Below, piece by piece: positions 16,301 to 21,400 of a DNA stretch of 21,400 nucleotides. Numbering within the stretch: the first letter of the stretch is position 1; each line of letters opens with the position of its first letter. Location of the stretch: the NCBI GenBank assembly GCA_900553475.1, contig USEF01000008.1, positions 1 through 21,400 of the forward strand. Direction: 5' to 3'. The DNA is from an uncultured Collinsella sp. (GTDB lineage: Bacteria; Actinomycetota; Coriobacteriia; Coriobacteriales; Coriobacteriaceae). The notes beneath the pieces were generated by a model. It did not search any database and had not been told where the DNA came from. It saw nothing but the letters and a program-made list of their open reading frames with translations. A program made the position numbers and the translations under genes.

Positions 16301-16512
16301 CCGGAAACCGACAGATGGTTATCGGGATTCACCCAGTAATCAAACAGGTTGATTGTTGTCCCCGAAGGCGAAATCGTCGGAACCGTGTGGTCCGAAATTG
16401 CCGCCTCGGCACGAAGCGGCAGGAAGAAACTCGCCGTCAGCGCGATGGCGAGGGCCAGAACAATCGCATATGGCGAGACCGAGCGCAGCCCGCGACGACG
16501 GCCACAAGACAT
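10072..16512 (-). CDS. Giant fibro-slime/SpaA/isopeptide-repeat adhesin, N-terminal part
   Basis: The first 2146 residues of a surface protein that would total about 3,590 residues if in frame. A signal peptide (hydrophobic 15-33, cleavage after AEA at 37) is followed by a fibro-slime-type domain (about 225-350) with FAGDDDVWVFIDD, VGDIGGIH and FFYLERGATDSN. SpaA-like prealbumin domains follow (about 353-435 with LLKETKAPNGY, and 661-760 with LKEVSAPKGF), then a DUF7601/DUF5979-like domain (about 914-1056) and isopeptide domains R1-R7. The frame ends at TGA in R7, after VVYERR. The architecture is that of a pilus-tip or long-stalk adhesin exported by Sec and fixed to the wall by sortase; the ligand is unknown. 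ATG 16512 has only a weak GGTGG site. The much stronger start at 16622 is separated from this frame by a G8 tract. No sortase or backbone pilin gene is in the window. Confidence 0.88.
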   Translation of the reverse strand: MSCGRRRGLRSVSPYAIVLALAIALTASFFLPLRAEAAISDHTVPTISPSGTTINLFDYWVNPDNHLSVSGNGGINKNHRFQFKDQGASEELNQYTGGSRVRTGIVNNVLAGGYPKLTDRWEGESLGYLFDSSVQTGKISHMGVTGLLQAKGGYYEYDSSRNYAAYNANKNAFDVYNAAGVMQAGAEPHSVGQFFPFDAADEVFKEEDDKLVPNGITSQNNGPLNHYFGLSMSSRFVQPKDGKTNADKPMTFEFAGDDDVWVFIDDVLVGDIGGIHTSADLTINFQTGDISVNNSANGTLKSKFKDAGRDISGFNGNTFAGGTNHTLKFFYLERGATDSNMRLKFNLVTVPESDIIKFDQDGGLVEGAQFALYKTDEWFADTTTNPENLLGSGTTNANGQLTLTNDVDNGVINFDDLYKEHGYQYYLLKETKAPNGYRSSLTATHGSMQLEYVSASDDKDAAGGVIINRGGMDADSAVWQTGAFAGAKETITAPSIVYKANDDQTKSDKTVSLDSGILFAVVLKRDKSASTDINDPNSWYAVSGDPSTGAGYTLAKKPSMAGAIEAAKKDLHAFTLNTSGQYQVEIPYLPGDISSYYYMLSGDARKDAEYTVTIYHTTASSIANANTDNTVHVFSDDLPSGEKNFQRQFATRLLVTNIQNRLFVQKTDTEGNPVDGAKFGLYKSTQVTTDANGKVVLKDGQDPYDTLRTGSVGNPVPLEGAGIFPNTSDGNRPLVNGTYFLKEVSAPKGFLLNDTLTKVIVDDCGVHADAGTDDDGVSTFVGPGALMKSLGQFGAEGDIDNTLTWIKGTRQTSNGETNVKGNLTWTDVEPVGADDTVHLKYGANGRMYQYGPTEEGKPYRLETETGWIRMGITQDERPKGITAKGARADLGAMNLNALFTGATCVRVANEREASLEVTKKVVVPDGLTGNKDAGFTFKFTVPKGKTYKAAVFEKAGTVDEKQVGNVFDLTNGYSQTIKADETIRVYGLGEGDEYTVQELTGADEMPAGYKLTGRKQGDKNLTGAGDGIITGKIAKQNTDGTLAEDNKLVFTNSYSVKSSVTLTGIRAQKVLQGRKWTKADSFDIYLRAAKGTPMPGGYKDVSGVPGYVQVVKTVNNGDEFDFGQITYKKPGTYTYTVAERTPDEHDSSWLPGFGYSSAGYTVTVQVDDTGRGTLSEPVVTMARNGDDDGAHHDPAVPVDNKVAVFTNKFSTDTKTISFNAQKSYTDESGDNPLAAGKFTFELKALGGLANSAVGAAPIKFNDLSYTVSANDAPMPADGVTTAENDGGGIAAFPQITFTAADQNTTYVYQVTEQAGSDASTTGGMTYDTTVYYAMVQNTLDDKGQLSSTATYWKADGTQLTDTGGYIPFKNTYTVAQTMSAPVTVQKTLAGRAWEQDDKFDFTLTPADDATMKAVKNKVVTQKKAADSDETGDLTTKVEIAGPGDAMRTTPFGTGDLVFTRPGVYTFKVNETRPTDADKTGISYDDHTSTVTYTVTDIENGTHTGKLTASVAYDNKQATTDADRQVTGAAAFTNTYAASGTYAGIDVTKTLVGTPLENGRFPFTIEAMTYNGTKAPEPVDSDKSFTNTVGKDDGDDTQTATMSGKLKMNFTQLSYNKMYVYKVSEVHDANAAGYTYDTEYPGDAFVLIAVKPNPDNKGQLYTKTTIVKGPDVTALVGVGDNVDALTAEAIKGLNTTTNYVQTVSSRGAKPATPIVPFKNEYKVETIEYGAKAGLQIEKKFTGTGDASSTFSFTVTPEDYQAEGQDGTKFILTSADAAAKKLDITGGAETFKIPEMKLGDTKTVSLLPKGLQFTHDDVSNECRANVYQYRVEENVPKPVPAGYTYDKTVYTVEIAVSDNGDGTLKVETTVLNSDGKRVDYRKFAPGASLEDNTATIPFENSYKTVASDELTPQVTKKISGTESTDKKFSFTLTATSETKDKIAAGDLKADGLKGDTSSESKTTEGKITSKDGQPLSFSGMQFNKAGDYTFTLTEAHGEDDDPNTTGVQNAGWTMDDSTYTVTVKVEDKNAKLTVTGVAVEKDGDDKSETLEVKNGKVNLATFTNSYAAKGSVTLAAKKRFRGGALAGNDFSFALYQGDKAEGTPIETVTNDKDGNITFQAIGYDTPGDHDYTIKEVAGNDSTVVYERR

Positions 16513-16559
16513 GACGGACCACCGCTCGCGCGGCCGGTGTTCACCAGGAAGTTCCCTGC

Positions 16560-16622
16560 TTAGACACCCCCCCCGGTAGCAATATTCACGAGTCGAGACG
16601 TCGTCTCTCTGAGCTCCTGCAT
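16560..16622 (-). CDS. Strong-RBS leader ORF closed by the G8 tract (probable alternative start of the adhesin)
   Basis: GGGGAGGAAATT precedes the ATG at 16622, the best ribosome binding site near the adhesin. The frame reads MQELRETTSRLVNIAT, enters the G8 tract as GGG and ends at TAA (16560-16562) after 20 codons. With one more G (or two fewer), the same start would run through GGG-CLSRELPGEHRPRERWSV into the adhesin at MSCGRRRG, adding 37 residues before the present ATG. I therefore read this as the true 5' end of the adhesin in its OFF state. It could instead be a leader peptide with reinitiation at 16512. Confidence 0.6.
   Translation of the reverse strand: MQELRETTSRLVNIATGGGV
16567..16574 (-). 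repeat. Homopolymer G8 tract (candidate slipped-strand switch)
   Basis: Eight consecutive G on the coding strand (C8 on the plus strand) lie 48 bases downstream of the strong-RBS ATG and 54 bases upstream of the first adhesin-frame ATG. Poly-G runs of this size near the 5' end of surface-protein genes are classic slippage sites. The frame arithmetic fits a switch exactly. Confidence 0.8.
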
Positions 16623-16808
16623 AATTTCCTCCCCAGTCGCACGGCGACCTGCCCGGGCGCTCCCCGGGGGCCGAGGCAGTCTGGCACATGCCCGCAGTCG
16701 TTCAAGGAATACCAACCCCAGCATATGTCTCTTAAGATATCTTAGCCTTTTTCTATTACAGTTTTTGTCTCATTACCGATGAAATCGGCTCAGTCCCTTT
16801 GTCACATT
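16623..16808 (-). promoter_or_regulatory. Upstream region of the adhesin gene
   Basis: This 186-base gap between the M20 peptidase stop and the adhesin start must hold the adhesin promoter unless there is read-through. It contains an AT-rich part (16725-16770) with a 12-base palindrome TAAGATATCTTA (16733-16744), whose TAAGAT could be a -10 box; no good -35 is visible. Next comes a very GC-rich leader with two CCCGGG blocks (16652-16657 and 16663-16668) able to pair just upstream of the ribosome site. A short dyad CCGAT-ATCGG near 16780 has no T-run. Confidence 0.4.
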
Positions 16809-18224
16809 CTAGAGCGTGCGGAGCAGGGCGATGAGGAAGCGGGTGCCTTGGAGGTAGGCGCGACGGGTGATGCGCTCGTTGGTGCCGTGGACGCCGCGGT
16901 CGCATTCGTCATCGTCGACCACAAAGGCCGAGAAGCGAATGCACTCGGAGCAAATGCGCTGGTAGTTGACAGCGTCGGTCGCGCCGATCACGGTCGAGGG
17001 GACAATCGCCAACGGCTCGGATGATCCGTTTTCCTCCGTCCCCTTTGGATCACGGAAATAGCGGGCGGCGATGGCGCGAACGGCCTCGAGCCCCGGTCCA
17101 CCGACACGCGGAGACGGCGAAGGCTCGGAGCTGCCGGGGCCCAGCTCCACTTCGACACAACCGGCAAGGTCCGCCCCGGCAACCGCCTCACGGCAGCGCG
17201 CCACAACGTCGACCACGCTCGTACCCTCGAGCATGCGGAAGTTAATGTTGGCCCACATATCCTGCGGCATTACGTTGGCGCCGGTGCTGCCACCCTCGAT
17301 CTGCGTGGGCGCGCAGGTGGTCGTCACCAGCGGATAGAGCTTTTTGCTGGCGAGGCAATCGCGGACAATGGCATCCCCGTTGGCGGCAATTTCATCGGCC
17401 GTGTAGAGCCCCAACTCGACGAGTTGAGCGGCAAGCAAGTCGGTCACGCGCGTCGGCCACTCGATATCGCAGATTGCGGTGATGGCACGGCTGAGCACCT
17501 CGAGCGATGTGCCGCCGTAGGGGTTGGACGAATGCCCGCCCTCACTCTTCGTCTTGAGTATGATATCGGCGTAACCCTTCTCCGCGAGGTCGGCATGCAT
17601 AAGCCAGCCCTCGCCCGCGCCGTACTCGGCAGCCGGAACGATGCGGTAGTCGCCCTCGTCGATCAGGTACTCAAGCTCAATGCCGCGCTCTTCGAGCACG
17701 CGGCCGATGGCACCCGCACCGAACTGCGTGGTTTCCTCGTCCTGGCCAAAAGCCAGCAGCAGGGTGCGCTCGTGCTCCCAGCCGTGTGCGAGCGCATACT
17801 CAACCGCCTCGAGAATGCCTGCGACCTGGTCTTTCATATCGATGGCGCCGCGACCCCAAATGTAGGTGTCGTCCACATGTCCGCTAAAGGGGACATGCGT
17901 CCAGTCAGCCTCGGTGCCGGGTACCACGGGAACCACGTCCATGTGGCCCATGAGCATGACGGGTTTGAGGGCAGGGTCGGAACCGCTAAGCGTCACCAAT
18001 AGCGAATGGTCGATAAGCTCGACCTTACCCGCCGTAAATACGTGCGGCCAAGCCTGCTGCATATACGCGCGCAGGTCGTCGAACGGCTGCCAGTTCACCG
18101 CCTCGGCATCCATACTCGAGATGGTCGGAAACGACAGCACGCGGCCCAGGCGCTCGCACGCACCAGCCTCGTCCAGATCGGCAAAATCATCCTCATGCGC
18201 AAAAAAGCGCCAAACCTCGGCCAT
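16809..18224 (-). CDS. M20 family metallopeptidase (PM20D1/CPS1-like)
   Basis: A 471-residue zinc hydrolase of the M20 family, which cleaves dipeptides, short peptides or N-acyl amino acids in the cytoplasm. Visible landmarks are GHMDVVPV (first metal His94 and catalytic-support Asp96), WGRGAIDMKD (metal-bridging Asp129), and GQDEETTQFGAG (general base Glu163 and metal Glu164). A conserved EGGHSSNPYGGTS follows in the lid domain. The layout and length fit the carboxypeptidase S/PM20D1 subgroup. I chose the ATG at 18224, with AAAGGA just upstream, over an in-frame start 18 codons earlier. It follows the ATPase gene of the amino-acid transporter by 72 bases with a hairpin between them. This suggests one operon in which the peptidase releases amino acids from imported compounds; the substrate is not readable. 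Confidence 0.92.
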   Translation of the reverse strand: MAEVWRFFAHEDDFADLDEAGACERLGRVLSFPTISSMDAEAVNWQPFDDLRAYMQQAWPHVFTAGKVELIDHSLLVTLSGSDPALKPVMLMGHMDVVPVVPGTEADWTHVPFSGHVDDTYIWGRGAIDMKDQVAGILEAVEYALAHGWEHERTLLLAFGQDEETTQFGAGAIGRVLEERGIELEYLIDEGDYRIVPAAEYGAGEGWLMHADLAEKGYADIILKTKSEGGHSSNPYGGTSLEVLSRAITAICDIEWPTRVTDLLAAQLVELGLYTADEIAANGDAIVRDCLASKKLYPLVTTTCAPTQIEGGSTGANVMPQDMWANINFRMLEGTSVVDVVARCREAVAGADLAGCVEVELGPGSSEPSPSPRVGGPGLEAVRAIAARYFRDPKGTEENGSSEPLAIVPSTVIGATDAVNYQRICSECIRFSAFVVDDDECDRGVHGTNERITRRAYLQGTRFLIALLRTL

Positions 18225-18248
18225 GACATCCTTTCGATTGTGACGACA

Positions 18249-18273
18249 AGGGCCGCCCCACCGGAGCGGCCCT
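18249..18273 (-). terminator. GC hairpin between the ABC ATPase and peptidase genes
   Basis: AGGGCCGC and GCGGCCCT form a perfect 8-bp stem with a 9-base loop on the minus strand. Only TTG follows, not a T-run. It may be a weak terminator or an RNA-stability element that lowers peptidase expression relative to the transporter. Confidence 0.45.
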
Positions 18274-18296
18274 GCCACATAAGCGTTTGCGGTCGG

Positions 18297-19082
18297 TTAT
18301 TTGTCCTCGAGATAACGCGAGAGGAACTCGCGCGTGCGCTGATGTTTGGGGTTGCCGAAGAGCTCGGCCGGCGCGGCATCCTCGAGCACCACGCCCTTGT
18401 CCATAAAGACCACGCGGTCGGACACCGTGCGGGCAAAGGCCATCTCGTGCGTGACGACGACCATGGTCATGCCGTCGGCAGCGAGCTTGCGCATGACCTC
18501 GAGCACCTCGCCCACGATCTCGGGGTCGAGTGCGGAGGTCGGCTCGTCGAACAGCATGATCTGCGGATTCATGCATAGGGCACGAGCGATGGCCACGCGC
18601 TGCTTTTGACCGCCGGACAGGCGACCCACGGCGGCGTGCGCGAACTTCTCGAGCCCCACACTCGTCAAATGCTCCATCGCGACCTTCTCGGCCTCGGCCT
18701 TGCTCATTTTTTTGAGCGTGACGGGCGCAAGCGTGCAGTTGTCGAGCACATCCATGTTGTTGAACAGGTTAAAGCCCTGGAACACCATGCCGATGTCCTC
18801 ACGCAGCTTGTTAATGTTGCAGCGCTCGGCCGTGAGGTCCTGGCCGTGGAACCAGATGTGGCCCGCGTCCGGGGTCTCGAGCAGATTGAGGCAGCGCAGG
18901 AAGGTCGACTTGCCCGAGCCCGAGGCGCCGATAATGGTGACGACCTCGCCGGGGTTAACGGACAGGTCGATGCCCTTGAGTACCTCGAGCGAGCCGAAGC
19001 TCTTGCGCAGGCCCTCGACGCGGATGAGCGGCTCATTGGTCTGTGCGGCGGCCGCAACGCCGGTAGTGGCGGTATCTGCCAT
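18297..19082 (-). CDS. Polar amino-acid ABC transporter, ATP-binding protein (GlnQ type)
   Basis: A 261-residue ATPase that powers import. It shows Walker [10 protein letters not shown] (52-60), a Q-loop in VFQGFNLF (Q102), the ABC signature LSGGQKQR (155-162), Walker [15 protein letters not shown] with D179 and E180, and the H-loop VTHEM (H212). The sequence [15 protein letters not shown] and the short length are typical of the GlnQ/HisP/ArtP subgroup for polar amino acids. I chose the ATG at 19082, which has GAGGAG 7 bases upstream, over a start 25 codons earlier that overlaps the permease end. It lies 22 bases after the permease gene in the same operon. The N-terminal 15 residues are an Ala/Thr-rich tail ahead of the fold. 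Confidence 0.95.
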   Translation of the reverse strand: MADTATTGVAAAAQTNEPLIRVEGLRKSFGSLEVLKGIDLSVNPGEVVTIIGASGSGKSTFLRCLNLLETPDAGHIWFHGQDLTAERCNINKLREDIGMVFQGFNLFNNMDVLDNCTLAPVTLKKMSKAEAEKVAMEHLTSVGLEKFAHAAVGRLSGGQKQRVAIARALCMNPQIMLFDEPTSALDPEIVGEVLEVMRKLAADGMTMVVVTHEMAFARTVSDRVVFMDKGVVLEDAAPAELFGNPKHQRTREFLSRYLEDK

Positions 19083-19104
19083 GATGATTCTCCTCGTCTT
19101 AAGC

Positions 19105-20253
19105 CTAGTTAGAGCTGGGCAGCGTGGCCGGAGCCTCGGCACCGAGCTTTTTGCCAAAGGCTTCGAGCAGGCGGCTCGCCACGAGCGTCAGGATCAGGTA
19201 GACCACGAGCGCCACGCAGTAGACCTCCATCTGGCGGTAGTACACGCCGGCGACCGTGGTAGTAGCGTACATAAGGTCGAACACGCCGATGACCGAGAGC
19301 ACCGACGAATCCTTGATGTTGATGATGAGCTCGTTGGTGAGCGCCGGAATCGCATTTTTAATGCCCTGGGGGAACACGACTTTGCGCATGGCCTGCCACT
19401 GCGACAGGCCCAGCGATCGCGCCGCCTCGGCTTGGCCGGAATCGATGGACTCGATGCCGCCGCGCAGGACCTCCATCATGTAGGCGGTGGAGTTGAGCGA
19501 GATGGTGACGAGGCCGGCGGTGAAGGTGCTCCAGATCTGGTTGGCCTGGGCGGTCTCGAAGCCCATGCCGCGCAAAACGGTGAAGCCCGCGTAATAGATG
19601 AGCAGGCCCTGGACCATCATGGGCGTGCCGCGCACGATGGTGGAGTAGACGGTCGCAAAGCCGCGGCCGATACTCTTAACGAAGCGCACCAGGTCGTTAT
19701 CCACGCGGTCGAACGTCTGAATGCGTAGGAACACGAAGAGCAGCGCCAGGAAGAATGCGATGACGGTGCCGAAGGTGGCAAGCGCGATGGTGATCTCGAT
19801 ACCGCGAATGAAGAAGTCCCCGCTCTTGTAGGTCATGTAGACCAGGCTCGACAAAAAGTCGCTGGGGTTGGAATCCGAGACAATGCTCACCTGCACCAGG
19901 TCGATAAACGACATGACGCAGCGGTCGATAAAGAAAACTGCCGCGATGGCGACCACGACGTAGCTGCCCAGGCGTGCGCCACGACGGCAGCGCTCGGATG
20001 CGAACGGCGACTTTTCGCGATAGTCGTTCCAGTGCATGAGCTTGGTGACCAGCGCCGCCGCCGACACGACGAGCCAGGCCCAAAGGATTGCCCAGAGGCA
20101 GTCTTGGAAGATACCGGTGGGGGCCAAGAAGCTCAGCGGCGTGGGGTTGCGTTGGCTAAACGCCAGGCCGAGCGCCGCGATAACACTCGTGCCCAGGTAT
20201 ACATAACGGTGGTCGGCCTTGATAAAGGAGGCCAGGCGATTAATGGTTTTCAT
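19105..20253 (-). CDS. Polar amino-acid ABC transporter permease with extra N-terminal membrane segments
   Basis: A 382-residue inner-membrane permease. The C-terminal 235 residues are a HisM/GlnP-type domain. It has a first helix at about 150-177, [10 protein letters not shown] (207-216), and the EAA loop [22 protein letters not shown] (276-297) that docks on the ATPase, with further helices after it. Ahead of it lie about 145 residues with three hydrophobic stretches (about 18-33, 52-70, 97-118). Canonical HisM/GlnP proteins of about 220-250 residues lack these. The ATG at 20253 is preceded by GGGAGG at 4 bases. The gene lies 9 bases after the binding-protein gene and 22 bases before the ATPase gene. 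With a single permease gene, a homodimer is expected. Confidence 0.93.
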   Translation of the reverse strand: MKTINRLASFIKADHRYVYLGTSVIAALGLAFSQRNPTPLSFLAPTGIFQDCLWAILWAWLVVSAAALVTKLMHWNDYREKSPFASERCRRGARLGSYVVVAIAAVFFIDRCVMSFIDLVQVSIVSDSNPSDFLSSLVYMTYKSGDFFIRGIEITIALATFGTVIAFFLALLFVFLRIQTFDRVDNDLVRFVKSIGRGFATVYSTIVRGTPMMVQGLLIYYAGFTVLRGMGFETAQANQIWSTFTAGLVTISLNSTAYMMEVLRGGIESIDSGQAEAARSLGLSQWQAMRKVVFPQGIKNAIPALTNELIINIKDSSVLSVIGVFDLMYATTTVAGVYYRQMEVYCVALVVYLILTLVASRLLEAFGKKLGAEAPATLPSSN

Positions 20254-20262
20254 GCTGCCTCC

Positions 20263-21189
20263 CTATGCCGGCTGACGGTCGAGGCACGCGTCCCACATTT
20301 GGTCGCGCTCCTCTTGGCTAATGCCCTTGAGTGTCTTGTCGATGAGCTTAAGCAGCTTGTCCGAGCCCTTGCGGCAACCGACATTTGCCGTGACCTCCTG
20401 CTTAAAGCCCTCGCCCTCGGCAAACTGGATGGGGACGATACCGGGATTTTGGGCCATATAGCCCTTCTCATTCTCGGTGTTGTAAGTCACGGCGTCGCAG
20501 GTGCCCTGCAGCAGATTCGAAAACACCGTGGGGACCGAGTCGACCGGGTTTTTGTGGACAACGCCCGGGATCTCGTCGATGACGGTATCGAGCATGGTGT
20601 CCTTTTGCCCGAGCACCGTAGCGCCGCTAAAGTCGCTGAGCTTGGTCGCGTTTTGGTAGGGGGAACCCTCTTTTACGAACAGGCCAAAGTAGCCAATGAA
20701 GTACGGATCGGAAAAGCCGACGGACTCCTCGCGCTCGGGCGTGGCGCTCATGCCGGCAATGATGAGGTCGATCTGGCCGTTGTTGAGCGAATCGATAAGA
20801 CCCGAGAAGCTCTGTTTGACGGCAACGGGCTCGCCGCCGAGGGCCTTGCAGACGATCTTGGCGATCTGCACGTCGTAACCATCGGCATAGGCGCCCTGCA
20901 CGTTGTCGATGGGGATGGTGTACTCGCTGGCTTCGGAGACCTGCCAGTTGTACGGGGCGTAGGCCGCCTCCATGCCAATGCGGATCTTGTCCTTGCCGAT
21001 CACGGAATCGGACAGGTCGTCGCGACCGCCGCCCGTCGTGGGCCGAACCACCTTGAGCGTTGACGGGCGCTGACAGCCGGCAAGCGCGCCGGCGACGACG
21101 GAAGCGCTCGCAGCGAGAGCGCTACCCAAAAAGATGCGACGGCTGCATACCGGCTGTGGATGCGCGTCGCGTTGATGGGGAGAATGCAT
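20263..21189 (-). CDS. Amino-acid ABC transporter substrate-binding lipoprotein with Tat-type signal
   Basis: A 308-residue periplasmic-binding-type lipoprotein of the SBP_bac_3 class. The signal has a twin-arginine motif SRRIFLG (16-22), a hydrophobic stretch and the lipobox LAGC with the lipidated Cys39. The mature part has IRIGMEAAYAPYNW and GYDVQIAKIVCKALG in lobe 1, then IDLIIAGMSATPEREESVGFSDPY, all hallmarks of polar amino-acid binding proteins (GlnH/ArtJ-like). I chose the ATG at 21189, with GGAAGG 6 bases upstream, over one 19 codons earlier, because it gives a normal signal peptide. First gene of the transporter operon. The bound amino acid is not determinable by eye. Confidence 0.94.
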   Translation of the reverse strand: MHSPHQRDAHPQPVCSRRIFLGSALAASASVVAGALAGCQRPSTLKVVRPTTGGGRDDLSDSVIGKDKIRIGMEAAYAPYNWQVSEASEYTIPIDNVQGAYADGYDVQIAKIVCKALGGEPVAVKQSFSGLIDSLNNGQIDLIIAGMSATPEREESVGFSDPYFIGYFGLFVKEGSPYQNATKLSDFSGATVLGQKDTMLDTVIDEIPGVVHKNPVDSVPTVFSNLLQGTCDAVTYNTENEKGYMAQNPGIVPIQFAEGEGFKQEVTANVGCRKGSDKLLKLIDKTLKGISQEERDQMWDACLDRQPA

Positions 21190-21400
21190 AATCTGCCTTC
21201 CCTGTTGAATCGTATGCTGACGACTTAACAGGATATACGCCAGCAACTAGCAGCGCAGCACAAGCTCGAAAAATTAATAGACACGCGGTAGTCATTGGGG
21301 ACGCCGATGTTTTGGCAATGCCGGCGAGCGACGTCCAGAGCGAACAAGTGGCATGAAAAAGGCAAGGCATGACCAGAAGGTCTATGCCTTGCCTTTTGAA
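21190..21400. other. Upstream region of the transporter operon with hairpin element
   Basis: No gene is supported in this last stretch. The promoter of the transporter operon should lie here, but I see no convincing -35/-10 pair. The AT-richer patch at 21265-21295 (minus strand) is the best place for it. The end is filled by the hairpin element described separately. Confidence 0.4.
21334..21397. repeat. Hairpin element, copy 2 (bidirectional terminator-like)
   Basis: AAAAGGCAAGGCAT (21357-21370) pairs perfectly with ATGCCTTGCCTTTT (21384-21397), topped by GACC-AGAA-GGTC and one bulged T. A-run and T-run sides make it terminator-like in both directions. The left flank CCAGAGCGAACAA and GGCATGAAAA is the same as in the element at 3793-3892. 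The right outer arm, if any, lies beyond the window. Confidence 0.75.

Noticed and set aside
16513..16689. Upstream ATG at 16689, in frame with the adhesin in the present G8 state
   Set aside because: It has no real ribosome site and its extra 59 residues give no sensible signal peptide. It stays a formal alternative to the G-tract switch.

Overview
The window looks like chromosome of a high-GC Gram-positive gut actinobacterium of the class Coriobacteriia, most likely Collinsella or a close relative. This rests on the base composition, strong Shine-Dalgarno sites, the Tat-type lipoprotein signal and the giant sortase-type surface protein; no rRNA marker is present, so the genus is an inference. 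No tRNA, rRNA or CRISPR array was seen.

Left part (1-5000): the start of recJ runs off the left edge on the minus strand, behind a TATAAT promoter and a tiny overlapping leader ORF. A divergent plus-strand gene encodes a bile acid:sodium symporter family transporter. Converging on it is a two-gene minus-strand unit, cutC followed by a GalT-like HIT-superfamily gene. A 315-base gap with two large hairpins follows, then prfA (release factor 1).

Middle (5001-16800): a 400-base gap holds a near-perfect palindrome and leads into the decayed 3' end of an IS1595-like transposase. Then comes about 10.9 kb on the minus strand for one giant surface protein. It has a signal peptide, a fibro-slime-type tip domain, SpaA-like domains, 18 tandem isopeptide-linkage (FctA/Spy0128-like) domains, a Pro/Thr linker, a sorting motif reading LPNMG, a membrane anchor and a strong terminator. 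The gene is interrupted by a frameshift in repeat 7. At its 5' end the best ribosome binding site and ATG lead into a run of eight G, after which the frame closes. With nine (or six) G the same ATG would read straight into the signal peptide and the whole protein. This looks like a phase-variation switch and is the most interesting feature here.

Right part (16809-21400): a minus-strand operon for amino-acid uptake. It encodes a Tat-type lipoprotein solute-binding protein, a permease with extra N-terminal membrane segments and a GlnQ-type ATPase, followed by an M20 metallopeptidase that probably hydrolyses the imported compound or a related peptide. The right edge carries a second copy of the hairpin element found next to prfA, with its core inverted.
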